Below, in pieces: positions 16,590 through 25,503 of a stretch of 64,000 nt of DNA (positions are counted from its first letter, which is position 1; each line of letters starts with the position of its first letter). Below the pieces are notes generated by a model that was given only the letters and a program-made list of their open reading frames with translations, made no database searches and was not told the origin of the DNA. The translations under genes and the position numbers were made by a program. This stretch comes from Bacteroidia bacterium (GTDB lineage Bacteria; Bacteroidota; Bacteroidia; UKL13-3): positions 1 to 64,000 of the forward strand of contig JAGPCK010000008.1 in NCBI GenBank assembly GCA_018058135.1, written 5' to 3'.

Positions 16590-16625
16590 CGCGGTTTCAG
16601 AGTATAAGAAATCAACTAATCAACA

Positions 16626-17651
16626 ATGATTCTAGTAACGGGAGGAACAGGTTTTTTGGGTGCACATGTAGTGTGCGAACTGCTGGAAAACAACCGGCAG
16701 GTAAGGGCCATAAAGCGCGCCACATCTACGTTACAGGAATTCAATTATATTTTTAATATCCGCTTTGCCCGACTTACGGAACAGGAAAAAGCACAAAAAC
16801 TCGCTCTGCTAAATTGGACACCTGCTGATTTGCTCGATGTTCCTTCACTCGAAGAAGCAATGCAGGGAATTGAACAGGTATATCACGTAGCTGCTATGGT
16901 TTCTTTTGTGGCCAAACACGCAGAAGAGATGCAGCGGGTTAATGTACAGGGCACTACTAATGTTGTTAATGTGGCGCTTTATGCCGGTGTGAAAAAGTTG
17001 TGTTATTGCAGTTCCATTGCCGCTCTTGGAAGAGCCGAAAGCGGGATGACCATTGATGAAAAAACTGCCTGGACCGATTCATTACTAAATACCAATTATG
17101 CCATCAGCAAGTACCGTGCGGAGTTGGAGGTGTGGCGTGCCGGAGAGGAGGGGCTCAATATAGTGATGGTGAACCCGGGAGTAATTATAGGCGAAGGAGA
17201 TTGGAGCAAAGGCTCTTGTAAGATGATGGCAACAGCAGCCAAAGGAGTTCCAGTTTATACGGAAGGTATAAACGGTTATGTGGATGTGCGCGATGTGGCC
17301 AAAGCCATGTTTTTACTAGCTGAAAGCAACATCAGTTTTGAACGTTTTGTGTTGGTATCAGCCAACATTTCTTTCAAGGAGTTTTTCTCCATTACAGCTA
17401 AAGCAACAGGTAAAAAAGAGCCAAAAATAAATGCACCGAAATGGTTGGTCAACATTGCTGTAATGGCGGATGCTCTGCGTGCTCTTGTTTCTGCAAATTC
17501 GCCTCTGCTCACACGTGAAACCGCCCGTGGTATGTACAACCGTTTTTTTTACAAAAGCGACAAGTTTGCCCACGCATTCAACTTCCGATTCACCCCCATA
17601 GAAGAAACCATTATTCGCAGCAGCAAGGCCTGCGTGCAGGATAAAGTTTAA
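16626..17651 (+). CDS. NAD-dependent epimerase/dehydratase (extended SDR)
   Basis: The 341-residue protein begins with the nucleotide-binding motif VTGGTGFLGAHV (residues 4-15) and has the catalytic pair in NYAISKYRAE (Tyr and Lys at YxxxK, about residues 158-162) with an upstream serine in CSSIAALG. These define the extended short-chain dehydrogenase/reductase family, close to dihydroflavonol reductase/NAD-epimerase proteins. The substrate is unknown. It is transcribed away from the arginase-fold gene and followed by the MbnP operon, which has its own promoter. Confidence 0.88.
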   Translation: MILVTGGTGFLGAHVVCELLENNRQVRAIKRATSTLQEFNYIFNIRFARLTEQEKAQKLALLNWTPADLLDVPSLEEAMQGIEQVYHVAAMVSFVAKHAEEMQRVNVQGTTNVVNVALYAGVKKLCYCSSIAALGRAESGMTIDEKTAWTDSLLNTNYAISKYRAELEVWRAGEEGLNIVMVNPGVIIGEGDWSKGSCKMMATAAKGVPVYTEGINGYVDVRDVAKAMFLLAESNISFERFVLVSANISFKEFFSITAKATGKKEPKINAPKWLVNIAVMADALRALVSANSPLLTRETARGMYNRFFYKSDKFAHAFNFRFTPIEETIIRSSKACVQDKV

Positions 17652-17683
17652 TCTTAGTGTATTACAAAACGAGCTTAAATTCG

Positions 17684-17691
17684 TATATTTG
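17684..17691 (+). promoter_or_regulatory. -7 promoter box TATATTTG of the mbnP operon
   Basis: TATATTTG matches TAnnTTTG and ends 18 bases before the ATG at 17710. It overlaps an in-frame TTG at 17689, so that TTG cannot be the start if this promoter is used. Confidence 0.55.
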
Positions 17692-17709
17692 ATTATCTAT
17701 TCAGCAAGT

Positions 17710-18486
17710 ATGCGCAGTCGTTTTATTGAGCAATCATTCTTTCTTTACACAGTAGTTGCTGTGCTAAGTATATCTTGTAAAAAAGATACACCAGACACAA
17801 GAACAACCCCTCTGCCTCCTTCGGGTAAAGTAAAGGTCAACATTGCAGCATACGCAGGAGAGGTTCCGTTGACGTACGGTGACGTTTACACGAATGCAGC
17901 CAATGAAAAATTTAAAGTGAGTTTATTCCGATATTACCTTACTAACCTGGTACTGGAAGGCGAAGGCAATACTCCCGATTATGTACAACCGGAAAGTTAT
18001 TACCTGATAGACCATTCAGGGTCTGACGGTGTTTACAATTTCGTATTGAACAATGTTCCATCCGGAAAATACAGATCAATCCGCTATACCATAGGGGTGG
18101 ATAGTTTGCGCAATGTTTCAGGAGCACAAACAGGGGCACTTGATCCGGCTGCCGGAATGTTTTGGACCTGGAGCAGCGGATACATTCAGTTTAAGGTGGA
18201 GGGCACTCTTGTTAACCCGACCGGAGAATTTATTTACCATGTGGGTGGATTTCATGGGCCTTTTAATCCGTTAAGTACATCCGTTACAAGTTTCAATCAG
18301 ACGCTCAGCATTTCTAAAGGTGTCACAAAAAAACTTAACCTGAAGGCCGATGTGCTGGAAGTGTTTAATACACCCGCAGTTTGGGAAATATCTTCTGTAC
18401 TTACCATAATCAACAGTGATGCAAACTCAAAACAGCTGGCTAATAACTATGCTGACATGATTAAGTTTATTTCTATAACCGACTAA
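17710..18486 (+). CDS. MbnP-family lipoprotein, copy 1
   Basis: MbnP-family proteins are exported copper-binding proteins in which a tryptophan is oxidised to kynurenine by the partner di-haem enzyme MbnH. This 258-residue copy has a lipobox (SISC), a beta-rich body and the family block GVDSLRN-SGAQTGALDP followed by MFWTWSSGYIQFKVEG, whose tryptophans are candidates for modification. The end has NNYADMIKF. It is first in a three-gene operon with a second MbnP and an MbnH-like peroxidase. Assignment is from motif recognition; the copper role here is inference. Confidence 0.82.
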   Translation: MRSRFIEQSFFLYTVVAVLSISCKKDTPDTRTTPLPPSGKVKVNIAAYAGEVPLTYGDVYTNAANEKFKVSLFRYYLTNLVLEGEGNTPDYVQPESYYLIDHSGSDGVYNFVLNNVPSGKYRSIRYTIGVDSLRNVSGAQTGALDPAAGMFWTWSSGYIQFKVEGTLVNPTGEFIYHVGGFHGPFNPLSTSVTSFNQTLSISKGVTKKLNLKADVLEVFNTPAVWEISSVLTIINSDANSKQLANNYADMIKFISITD

Positions 18487-18497
18487 TTTTTTTGAAT

Positions 18498-19247
18498 ATG
18501 AAGTACCCTATAATTGCCTTCATTTTATTGTTAAGCGTATCGTCTTGCCGTCAGAAAGAAGTAGAAGAAACAATTGCTCCTGCTTATAACGGAAGGCTCA
18601 ATATTAACCTGAGTCATTTGGTGGATACCAACACTTTGCACTTGGATACAACCTGGTATGTAAATGCCGCAGGTGATAGTATGCGGGTAAGTTTATTTCG
18701 TTACTATATTTCAAATATTGTGTTGTTAAAGGGCACACAGAGGTGGAAAGTAAGAAACAGCTATTTTTTAGTGGATGAATCTATGCCGCTAAGTAAAACC
18801 ATTCAGTTAAAATATTTACCGGAGACGGAGTATGACGGCATTGAATTTATCATAGGTGTTGATAGTGCGAGAAATATGTCGGGAGCACAAACAGGGGCAC
18901 TCGACCCGCAAAATGATATGTTCTGGGGTTGGGCCTCAGGATATATATTCTTAAAGGCTGAAGGATATTATATGGACGCAATTGAAAGAGGATTTAGTGT
19001 GCACATTGGAGGTTATAAGTACCCCAACAATGCCATTCGTAAAGCAACTGTTTCATTTGGATCACAGAAACTATACCTGGGCGCTGGTTTAAAACAACTC
19101 AATTTAAAAGCAGATTTGAACCAGATGTTTAAAACCCCGCTTACACTTTCATTAAAGAATATTAATAGTATTCATGAACCCGGAGCAAATGCAGTGAAAT
19201 ACGCAGATAACTTTGCCGACATGTTCAGCTTTGGATCCATTCAATGA
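18498..19247 (+). CDS. MbnP-family lipoprotein, copy 2
   Basis: This 249-residue paralogue has a lipobox (SVSSC), the same SGAQTGALDP block, MFWGWASGYIFLKAEG and the C-terminal DNFADMF. The two copies share the motif core but differ widely elsewhere: copy 2 has a longer early strand region and the HIGGYKYPNNA stretch where copy 1 has HVGGFHGPFNP. The ATG at 18498 is preferred to an in-frame TTG two codons upstream. The stop overlaps the start of the MbnH-like gene (ATGA), so translation is probably coupled. Confidence 0.82.
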   Translation: MKYPIIAFILLLSVSSCRQKEVEETIAPAYNGRLNINLSHLVDTNTLHLDTTWYVNAAGDSMRVSLFRYYISNIVLLKGTQRWKVRNSYFLVDESMPLSKTIQLKYLPETEYDGIEFIIGVDSARNMSGAQTGALDPQNDMFWGWASGYIFLKAEGYYMDAIERGFSVHIGGYKYPNNAIRKATVSFGSQKLYLGAGLKQLNLKADLNQMFKTPLTLSLKNINSIHEPGANAVKYADNFADMFSFGSIQ

Positions 19248-20245
19248 GCAAATGGTTTGCGTTACTTTTACTTATAGTTGCTACAGCCTGTGAGGAAAAG
19301 GTTCATTCACCTCAGTACACAACGCTTGCATTACCTGCACATTTCCCTAAACCGGTGTATTCTTTTCAGGATAATCCGGTCTCAATAGAAGGTGTATCAT
19401 TAGGCAAACAGCTTTTTTACGATCCTTTGTTTTCATCAGACAGTACAATCGCCTGCGCCTCATGTCATCACCTTGAATTAGCGTTTAGTGACGGAGGAAA
19501 AAAGTTTAGTACAGGTGTTAACGGTAAACAGGGAAGACGTAATGCCCCCGGTATTTTTAATGTGTTATGGCATCCGCATTTTATGGCTGACGGAGGTGTG
19601 AATCACCTGGAAGTAATGCCCCTGGCTCCTATTACGGATACGCTGGAGATGAACGAAAAAATAAGTACGGTGAACCAAAAAATTCAACGCAGTAAAATTT
19701 ATCCGGCCCTGTTTAAAAAGGCCTTTGGCAGCGACAGTATTACTACCCGTAAAGTGATGTTGGCACTGGCCCAGTTTATGGGCAGTATCATTTCAGCTGA
19801 TGCAAAGTATGATCAGGTAAAAACGCGTAAAGCAAAATTTACACCGGAAGAAGAACAAGGGGAAAAACTGTTTATGCAACAATGTTCAGGTTGCCACGGA
19901 GGGGTTTTGTTTACTGATTTTAGTTTTCGCAACAACGGACTCAGCAGTGATTTTTCTGATTTGGGAAGAGCACGCGTAACCAGTGACGAAAGTGATAAAG
20001 GAAAATTTAAGGTACCTTCATTACGCAATGTTGCCCTAACAGCTCCCTATATGCACGATGGGCGTTTCGCGTCATTAAGTGAAGTGTTAAATCATTACCG
20101 AAGCCCCATGAAACAATCGGCTACGTTAGATAAAGAGCAACTCAGTAAGATTAATCTATCTGATAAGGAGTCAAAAGCAGTAATTTCATTTTTACATACA
20201 CTTACCGATTCGGGCTTTATTCGCAACCGCGCTTTTTTACCTTAG
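19244..20245 (+). CDS. MbnH/MauG-like di-haem cytochrome c peroxidase family protein
   Basis: This 333-residue lipoprotein (lipobox ATAC, Cys16) has two c-type haem sites, CASCH at 71-75 and CSGCH at 214-218, and the family's C-terminal PYMHDGRFASL. These are features of the bacterial cytochrome c peroxidase/MauG family. The position directly after two MbnP genes identifies it as MbnH-like, the enzyme that oxidises an MbnP tryptophan to kynurenine. It would act in the periplasm. Its last bases overlap by four with the convergent gene at 20242. Confidence 0.88.
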   Translation: MSKWFALLLLIVATACEEKVHSPQYTTLALPAHFPKPVYSFQDNPVSIEGVSLGKQLFYDPLFSSDSTIACASCHHLELAFSDGGKKFSTGVNGKQGRRNAPGIFNVLWHPHFMADGGVNHLEVMPLAPITDTLEMNEKISTVNQKIQRSKIYPALFKKAFGSDSITTRKVMLALAQFMGSIISADAKYDQVKTRKAKFTPEEEQGEKLFMQQCSGCHGGVLFTDFSFRNNGLSSDFSDLGRARVTSDESDKGKFKVPSLRNVALTAPYMHDGRFASLSEVLNHYRSPMKQSATLDKEQLSKINLSDKESKAVISFLHTLTDSGFIRNRAFLP

Positions 20246-20631
20246 TTAGAGGTTAACCGAACCTCTTCAATTTTTTGTGTCAGTTGATTGATGCGGAAGG
20301 CAACAAAGTAAATGGGGATTTCATCTGCATCATATACGCCAAAAGTTTGTGAGTAACCGTGGTTGGTTTCTGATGCATGAGCAATCATATATTTTTTCGG
20401 CAACTTCATATTACTTTTTAATGCTCTGTTTACCTGTGCAGGGGTATACGAATTATCAGTACCATCAAACACAAACAACACCTCATCGGCCAGAAAGGGT
20501 GTTAAATCAAATTTTTTCAGTGCGCTTAACAACTGAGGTGTTTTATTGTAATTCTCAAATTCTTTGATTTTATCTTGTGCACCGGCAGCAAAAGCAATGA
20601 GCATAAAAGAAAAAAGGAGCCATTTTTTCAT
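20242..20631 (-). CDS. Hypothetical secreted protein (129 aa)
   Basis: A clear signal peptide (residues 1-18, ending AAGAQ) is followed by a compact 110-residue domain with LADEVLFVFDGTDNSYTPAQVNRAL in two parts and a C-terminal beta-strand EEVRLTS. I do not recognise the family. It is encoded opposite to and overlaps by four bases with the end of the MbnH-like gene, so it is not in that operon. It lies divergent to the lytic transglycosylase gene. Confidence 0.7.
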   Translation of the reverse strand: MKKWLLFSFMLIAFAAGAQDKIKEFENYNKTPQLLSALKKFDLTPFLADEVLFVFDGTDNSYTPAQVNRALKSNMKLPKKYMIAHASETNHGYSQTFGVYDADEIPIYFVAFRINQLTQKIEEVRLTSN

Positions 20632-20748
20632 AAGGAAAGATTAAATTTAGTGCAATTATGCAGAGAATTAACGCAGGAAGTCAAGCGGGAGTGTTACAAA
20701 AAATTGACATATTCCAGAATTTGCTTGCTTATTGTTCAAAAACAGGAG

Positions 20749-20779
20749 TTTGCATTGTTAATTCCGGGCCTGAAATTTG
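20749..20779 (+). promoter_or_regulatory. Possible promoter (TTTG-N19-GAAATTTG)
   Basis: TTTG at 20749-20752 and GAAATTTG at 20772-20779 lie 19 bases apart and 14 bases before the ATG at 20794. The -7 box has GA instead of TA. It supports a start at 20794 for the transglycosylase gene. Confidence 0.4.
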
Positions 20780-20793
20780 CCAACATTACCGTT

Positions 20794-21960
20794 ATGCGTT
20801 TATACAAGGCTAAAATTATTTCACTCGGAGTGCTTTTGTTGTCGTTGGGACTGTTGCAGTTATTTACCTTCAGCAGCCCTACAGAGCAAGATAAGTTTCA
20901 GGGGGAATTCAACAAACATTACCGCATTTTCTCCATTAATCTGCCGCAGAATATTGATTTTGCAGGTGAACGTTTACCCATGCATGATTTTGAAGTGCGT
21001 GAAAGATTGGACAAAGAATTATTGGTGAATACCTATTGGCAGTCCAACACATTATTAATGCTCAAAAAAGCCAACCGTTATTTTCCGGCCATTGAGCGTT
21101 CTCTCAAAAAGCACGGTATTCCTGAAGATTTTAAATACCTCTGTCTGGCAGAAAGCGGGTTGAGTATTGTTACGTCTCCAGCAGGCGCACAAGGCTACTG
21201 GCAGTTTATGGAAGAGACGGGTAAAAAATTCGGATTAGAAATTACGGAGGAAATTGACGAACGCAACCATTTGGAAAAGGGCACTGAGGCTGCTTGCAGG
21301 TACCTTAAAGAAGCCTACCGCGAATTCGGTAACTGGACCCTGGTGGCAGCTTCGTACAATATGGGCATCACAGGACTGCGCAAACAACTCAACAACCAGG
21401 GAGTAGATTCTTATTATGATTTATACCTTAACACAGAGACCTCGCGCTATGTGTTGCGTTTAATGGCGATAAAAGAAATTTGTTCCAATCCGCGCAAGTA
21501 TGGGTATTATGTGAGAAAGTCGCACCTGTATTTTGAAGTTCCTACCATTAAAGTGGAAATAGATTCCGGCATCAGCAACCTGGCAGATTTTGCGTTGAAA
21601 AACGGTACCACATATAAAATGCTCAAACAACTTAATCCGTGGTTGCGTAAACCCTACCTTACCAATGCTGAAGGGAAGAAATATTTTATAGAATTGCCCA
21701 AAGAAAAAAATGTGGATTTAGCCGGTCATTACCTGACAGGTGATTCAGCAGATTTAGAAGAAGAGTTTATTCTGGAAGAAGAACCGACCAAACCTTACGA
21801 AGAGTTCATTATGATTGAATACACCGTAGAGAAGAATGAAGACATAAATGATGTGGCCAAGAAATTTAATGTGAGTGTGCCCGATGTGATGAAGTGGAAC
21901 CAGATGACAGAAACCTACATTAAAAAAGGACAGAAGATACGTATACTACAGCACCGCTAA
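20794..21960 (+). CDS. Membrane-bound lytic transglycosylase with LysM (MltD-like)
   Basis: This enzyme would cleave peptidoglycan glycan strands in the periplasm. The 388-residue protein has an N-terminal signal or anchor (residues 7-26), an SLT domain with the catalytic glutamate E120 in YLCLAESGLS, then AQGYWQFMEETGK, and AASYNMG. One LysM peptidoglycan-binding domain fills residues 340-386 (YTVEKNEDINDVAKKF, VSVPDVMKWN). A longer frame open from 20575 was rejected, since its extra part is basic and has no signal and a promoter-like sequence precedes 20794. The GNAT gene converges from the other side. Confidence 0.9.
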   Translation: MRLYKAKIISLGVLLLSLGLLQLFTFSSPTEQDKFQGEFNKHYRIFSINLPQNIDFAGERLPMHDFEVRERLDKELLVNTYWQSNTLLMLKKANRYFPAIERSLKKHGIPEDFKYLCLAESGLSIVTSPAGAQGYWQFMEETGKKFGLEITEEIDERNHLEKGTEAACRYLKEAYREFGNWTLVAASYNMGITGLRKQLNNQGVDSYYDLYLNTETSRYVLRLMAIKEICSNPRKYGYYVRKSHLYFEVPTIKVEIDSGISNLADFALKNGTTYKMLKQLNPWLRKPYLTNAEGKKYFIELPKEKNVDLAGHYLTGDSADLEEEFILEEEPTKPYEEFIMIEYTVEKNEDINDVAKKFNVSVPDVMKWNQMTETYIKKGQKIRILQHR

Positions 21961-21961
21961 A

Positions 21962-22480
21962 CTACTTCAGTTTTATACGCATTAAAAAATCATCTTCTAT
22001 CTTACTTCCCAGTTGAAATTTGCGGGTGTCAAAAATTTCCCAGCCAAACTGTTTGTAGAAGTCAATGGCTTTGGTGTTGTGTTGCCACACACCCAAACAC
22101 ATCCAGTCAAATTTCTCGTGTACGGCAGCAACAATACTTTGCTGCATCAGTTTTTTACCCACGCCTTTACCAAGGTAATCCTGCAACACATAAATTTTTT
22201 CCATTTCCATTACACGGTCACCTTTCATTTGCTCCACAGGTACGTCCAGCAATAGTTTGGCATAACCCACGGCTGTGTTATTGAATTCAGCGAGGTAATA
22301 AAACACATCGGGCTTTTCAAGATTAGCCTTTACTTTTTCAGGAGTGTACGTAGAGCTAAGGTACTTACTCATGTCTTCTTCCGTTTGAAATGTGTGGAAG
22401 GTGTCGTAGAATGTTTTGGCTCCAAGTTCTGCTAAAGCAGCCGCATCGGCTACATTCGCTTGTCGGATGTGCAATTCCAT
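21962..22480 (-). CDS. GNAT-family N-acetyltransferase
   Basis: The 172-residue protein has the GNAT acetyl-CoA-binding pattern with VGYAKLLLD, EMEKIYVLQDYLGKGVGKKLMQQ (the Q/RxxGxG/A loop as YLGKGVGKK) and NTKAIDFYKQFGWEIF. It probably acetylates an amine substrate that cannot be inferred. Its start overlaps the nadD stop by one base, so it is the last gene of the eamA-yicC-gmk-nadD-GNAT operon. Confidence 0.88.
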   Translation of the reverse strand: MELHIRQANVADAAALAELGAKTFYDTFHTFQTEEDMSKYLSSTYTPEKVKANLEKPDVFYYLAEFNNTAVGYAKLLLDVPVEQMKGDRVMEMEKIYVLQDYLGKGVGKKLMQQSIVAAVHEKFDWMCLGVWQHNTKAIDFYKQFGWEIFDTRKFQLGSKIEDDFLMRIKLK

Positions 22481-23052
22481 TATAAGTAATACTTGTGTTG
22501 AATAATTTTTTCTTCAATCATCCACGGTACCAGGTAGCGGATGGACTTCCCTTTTTTAACTGCTCTGCGAATAAAGGTGGAGGAGATGTTCAGCAGGGGT
22601 ACATCAAATACCTGTACGTTGGGGTGGTCGGCCAGTTCTGAGCTGTCAAAACCCTCTCTGCGGTAAACAAACACAGGGTAATCGTTCAACAGTTTTTCGT
22701 ACTCTTTCCACAGGTGCAAAGATTGTAAATTATCTGCCCCCATAATTAAAGTGAAGGTATGCTCAGGGTAGGCTTTGTGCAGGGCGTCCATAGTCAGTAT
22801 GGTGTAAGAAGGACGTTCCAGTGCAAATTCAAAATCGGAGGCTTCAAAGCGGTCATCATACTTAATAGCATCACGCACCATTTCCAAACGAATGTGTTCA
22901 TCCAGTAAATCGCCCTTTGCTTTCAGCGGGTTGTGCGGAGATACCATAAACCACACCTTGTCAATAGAACTGTATTCTACCATGTGGCTGGCAATAATGA
23001 GGTGTCCGCAATGCAAAGGATTGAATGAGCCGAAAAATAAACCGATATGCAT
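22480..23052 (-). CDS. nadD: Nicotinate-nucleotide adenylyltransferase
   Basis: NadD converts nicotinate mononucleotide and ATP to deamido-NAD in NAD synthesis. The 190-residue protein has the nucleotidyltransferase signature GSFNPLHCGHLIIA (H-x-G-H) at residues 8-21, GADN (about 105), and the C-terminal ISSTFIRRAVKKGKSIRYLVP, all standard for the family. It starts one base after the gmk stop codon and overlaps the GNAT gene start by one base. Confidence 0.95.
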   Translation of the reverse strand: MHIGLFFGSFNPLHCGHLIIASHMVEYSSIDKVWFMVSPHNPLKAKGDLLDEHIRLEMVRDAIKYDDRFEASDFEFALERPSYTILTMDALHKAYPEHTFTLIMGADNLQSLHLWKEYEKLLNDYPVFVYRREGFDSSELADHPNVQVFDVPLLNISSTFIRRAVKKGKSIRYLVPWMIEEKIIQHKYYL

Positions 23053-23053
23053 T

Positions 23054-23626
23054 TTAGTTGGGGTTGATAAATGTATGAACCATTTGCTCCGCTTCTTTTA
23101 ATGTATCCTTCAGCACGTCATTCACCAGCACTAAATCAAACGCACTTTCAAATTTCAGCTCCTGAATGGATTTTTCTACTCTGCGTTCTACATCGGCAGG
23201 TGTGTCGGTGGCGCGGGCTTGCAGACGTTGTCTTAATACTTCTACAGAGGGTGGCTTTACAAATATGGCCAGTGCCCTTTCACCCAATATTTTTTTCAGG
23301 TGCAACCCGCCTACCACATCTACATCAAACACCACCACTTTCCCCTCGTCCCATTTTTTTTCCACTTCACTGCGAAGTGTACCGTAAAATGTACCGGCAT
23401 ACACTTCCTCGTATTCTATAAAATCTCCTGTTTGTACTTTTTGTTCAAACGCTTCTTTACTCAAAAAATAATAATCTTTTCCGTGCTCTTCCTTTCCTCT
23501 GCAAGAGCGGGTAGTGGCTGAAACAGAAAACGCGAGCTGAGGGTTAACCGATAATAAATGTTTAACTACGGTAGTTTTACCGGAGCCTGACGGAGCAGAA
23601 AAAATAACAACCTTTCCTTCTTTCAT
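23054..23626 (-). CDS. gmk: Guanylate kinase
   Basis: Gmk phosphorylates GMP to GDP. The 190-residue protein has the P-loop APSGSGKTT (residues 11-19), the GMP-binding region SATTRSCRGKEEHGKDYYF with downstream YYGTLRSEVE-type sequence (FYGTLRSE), and FVKPPSVEVLRQRL. Length and motif order are normal. The start codon shares one base with the stop of the yicC gene, a pairing of yicC with gmk that is common in bacteria. Confidence 0.96.
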   Translation of the reverse strand: MKEGKVVIFSAPSGSGKTTVVKHLLSVNPQLAFSVSATTRSCRGKEEHGKDYYFLSKEAFEQKVQTGDFIEYEEVYAGTFYGTLRSEVEKKWDEGKVVVFDVDVVGGLHLKKILGERALAIFVKPPSVEVLRQRLQARATDTPADVERRVEKSIQELKFESAFDLVLVNDVLKDTLKEAEQMVHTFINPN

Positions 23627-24498
23627 TAAATGATATTGCTGAGTTGTTCTTTAATTTTTTCAAGTTCGTCTTTCATTTGCACAATCAGTTTTTGAATGGC
23701 AAAGTAGTTAGCCTTTGACCCCATGGTATTAATCTCTCTTCCCATTTCCTGTGAAATAAAGCCAAGTTTTTTACCGGAAGAATCTTCTTTCATGGTTTGC
23801 AAAAAATAATTGCAATGATTATTCAAACGCAACTTCTCTTCAGCAATATCAATTTTTTCAATGTAGTAAATCAGCTCTTGTTCAAAGCGCGTAGCATCAA
23901 TTTGTGATTTTTCTACAAAGGCTTCCACATCACTGTTTATTTTCTGACGTATGTGATTCATGCGCTCCGGTTCCAAAGCGGCCACTTCATCAGCCATCTT
24001 GTTTATTTTGCCTACCAATTCACTTATCTCTCTTTCGGTTTCTTTACCTTCTTGTTTTCTGAATGAATCAAAGTTAATGTAGGCTTTTTGCAGCACCTCT
24101 TTAATTTGTAACCACTCTTCATCACTCAGCTCTTTTTCGCTCAACTGAAGGGCATTTGGTATGTTAAACAAAGAGCCGGTAAGGGTACCCTGTGAAATGC
24201 TGAGGCGCTCTTCGATGTGACGAATTTCATCCAGGTAAAAATTAACTACCTCCTTGTTGATGGGCTGCAGAAGATCGGCAGTATTTTTAAGCTCCACAGA
24301 AATATTCAGCGTTACCGAACCGCGTTCAAGTAACTTCTGGTACTGGTTGCGGATTTCAATTTCTTTTGATTGCAGCAACTTGGGCATGCGCAGGTTTACG
24401 TCAAGAAATTTTCCGTTTAAACTTTTGAATTCAGCTTTTACACTGAACTTGTCATAGTCTCCTGTTGCCTGGCCATAGCCTGTCATTGATTTAAGCAT
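23626..24498 (-). CDS. yicC: YicC-family endoribonuclease
   Basis: The 290-residue protein begins LKSMTGYGQATGDY, the hallmark of the YicC family, and ends QKLIVQMKDELEKIKEQLSNI. YicC-type proteins have been described as endoribonucleases acting on small or structured RNA. Charged helical segments fill the middle (EKELSDEEWLQIKEVL). It overlaps the upstream eamA gene by eight bases and the downstream gmk gene by one, indicating tight co-transcription. Confidence 0.93.
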   Translation of the reverse strand: MLKSMTGYGQATGDYDKFSVKAEFKSLNGKFLDVNLRMPKLLQSKEIEIRNQYQKLLERGSVTLNISVELKNTADLLQPINKEVVNFYLDEIRHIEERLSISQGTLTGSLFNIPNALQLSEKELSDEEWLQIKEVLQKAYINFDSFRKQEGKETEREISELVGKINKMADEVAALEPERMNHIRQKINSDVEAFVEKSQIDATRFEQELIYYIEKIDIAEEKLRLNNHCNYFLQTMKEDSSGKKLGFISQEMGREINTMGSKANYFAIQKLIVQMKDELEKIKEQLSNII

Positions 24499-25381
24499 GT
24501 TGTCGTGTTGGTTTACTTACTAAATAAACTCCGGCAAATATCAGCATTGTAAAGCTAAATTTGGCTATGGTTAATTCATCGCGCTGTGAAAGGATGGCAA
24601 TAAAGGTTGCCAGAACAGGTTGTAGGTAGATGTATGAGCCCACCAGCGAGGGGGTAGCATGTCGCAGTGCCCAGGCATTGAGCAGGTAGGTGAGGAAAGT
24701 GGTTCCTATAGCAACAAAGGCAATGTAGAGCATTATTTTTGTCGGCATATCGGCCCAGTTAATTTCAGTAAACTGGTTAAATCCAAAGGGTAAAACCAAA
24801 AGTGTTCCCATCAAAAAGGTCCATTTGCTTACAGTAAACGGATGGTACTTTTGCATCAGCGGTTTGGCATACACCAGATAAAACGAATAAATAATAGCGT
24901 TGATGGTGACCATTAAATCGCCAAAGGCGGTAGAGGAACTGAAGTCAAACTGTGTGCCGCCAATAAGCATGGCCGCACCTGATGCTGCAAGGAAAACACC
25001 ACTCCCTCGCGTAAGTGTTATTCTCTCCTTGAGTAGCCAGGCCGCAAACACCACTACAAAAATGGGAGTACAGGTCATGAGCACAGCTCCGTTGATGGGT
25101 GTGGTTAATTTGAGTCCGTTAAAAAACAACAGCATATTAAAACCCACCCCGAATACGCTGCATAATGCAAGTTTGTACAAATCTTTTTTGTCGTGTACCT
25201 TTTCTTTGATGAACAGGGAATGAAAAAGCAGAAACAAGGCAGCAGCTGTACCCACACGAAGCAATATGAAAGCAGACGGCCCCACATACCCGTTCATTAC
25301 CTCTTTGGCAATGGTGAATGTAGCCCCGTACAATGCGGATACTGTAAAAAGAGCAAGGTGAACCTGCACGTTTTTATTCAT
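24491..25381 (-). CDS. EamA-family drug/metabolite exporter
   Basis: The 296-residue protein has ten hydrophobic helices in two EamA repeats, with TPINGAVLMTCTPIFVVVFA in the first half and GSYIYLQPVLATFIAIL in the second, a layout typical of the DMT superfamily. It would export a metabolite across the inner membrane; the substrate is unknown. It is the first gene of the yicC-gmk-nadD-GNAT operon and overlaps yicC by eight bases. The gene on the other side (25504) runs divergently. Confidence 0.9.
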   Translation of the reverse strand: MNKNVQVHLALFTVSALYGATFTIAKEVMNGYVGPSAFILLRVGTAAALFLLFHSLFIKEKVHDKKDLYKLALCSVFGVGFNMLLFFNGLKLTTPINGAVLMTCTPIFVVVFAAWLLKERITLTRGSGVFLAASGAAMLIGGTQFDFSSSTAFGDLMVTINAIIYSFYLVYAKPLMQKYHPFTVSKWTFLMGTLLVLPFGFNQFTEINWADMPTKIMLYIAFVAIGTTFLTYLLNAWALRHATPSLVGSYIYLQPVLATFIAILSQRDELTIAKFSFTMLIFAGVYLVSKPTRQHA

Positions 25382-25503
25382 GGGCGCGAAGGTAAGGTTT
25401 TGAAGATATATGCTGCATTGCCGAAAAGTGTAGTTTGCGACTTACATTAGCCGCCATTTTCAGCTCTTAATGTGATTGCTGATTTTAACAAGAAACTAAA
25501 CGC

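Noticed and set aside
20575-20793. N-terminal extension of the lytic transglycosylase frame
   Set aside because: It is basic with no signal peptide, overlaps the start region of the opposite gene, and a promoter-like sequence lies just before the ATG at 20794.
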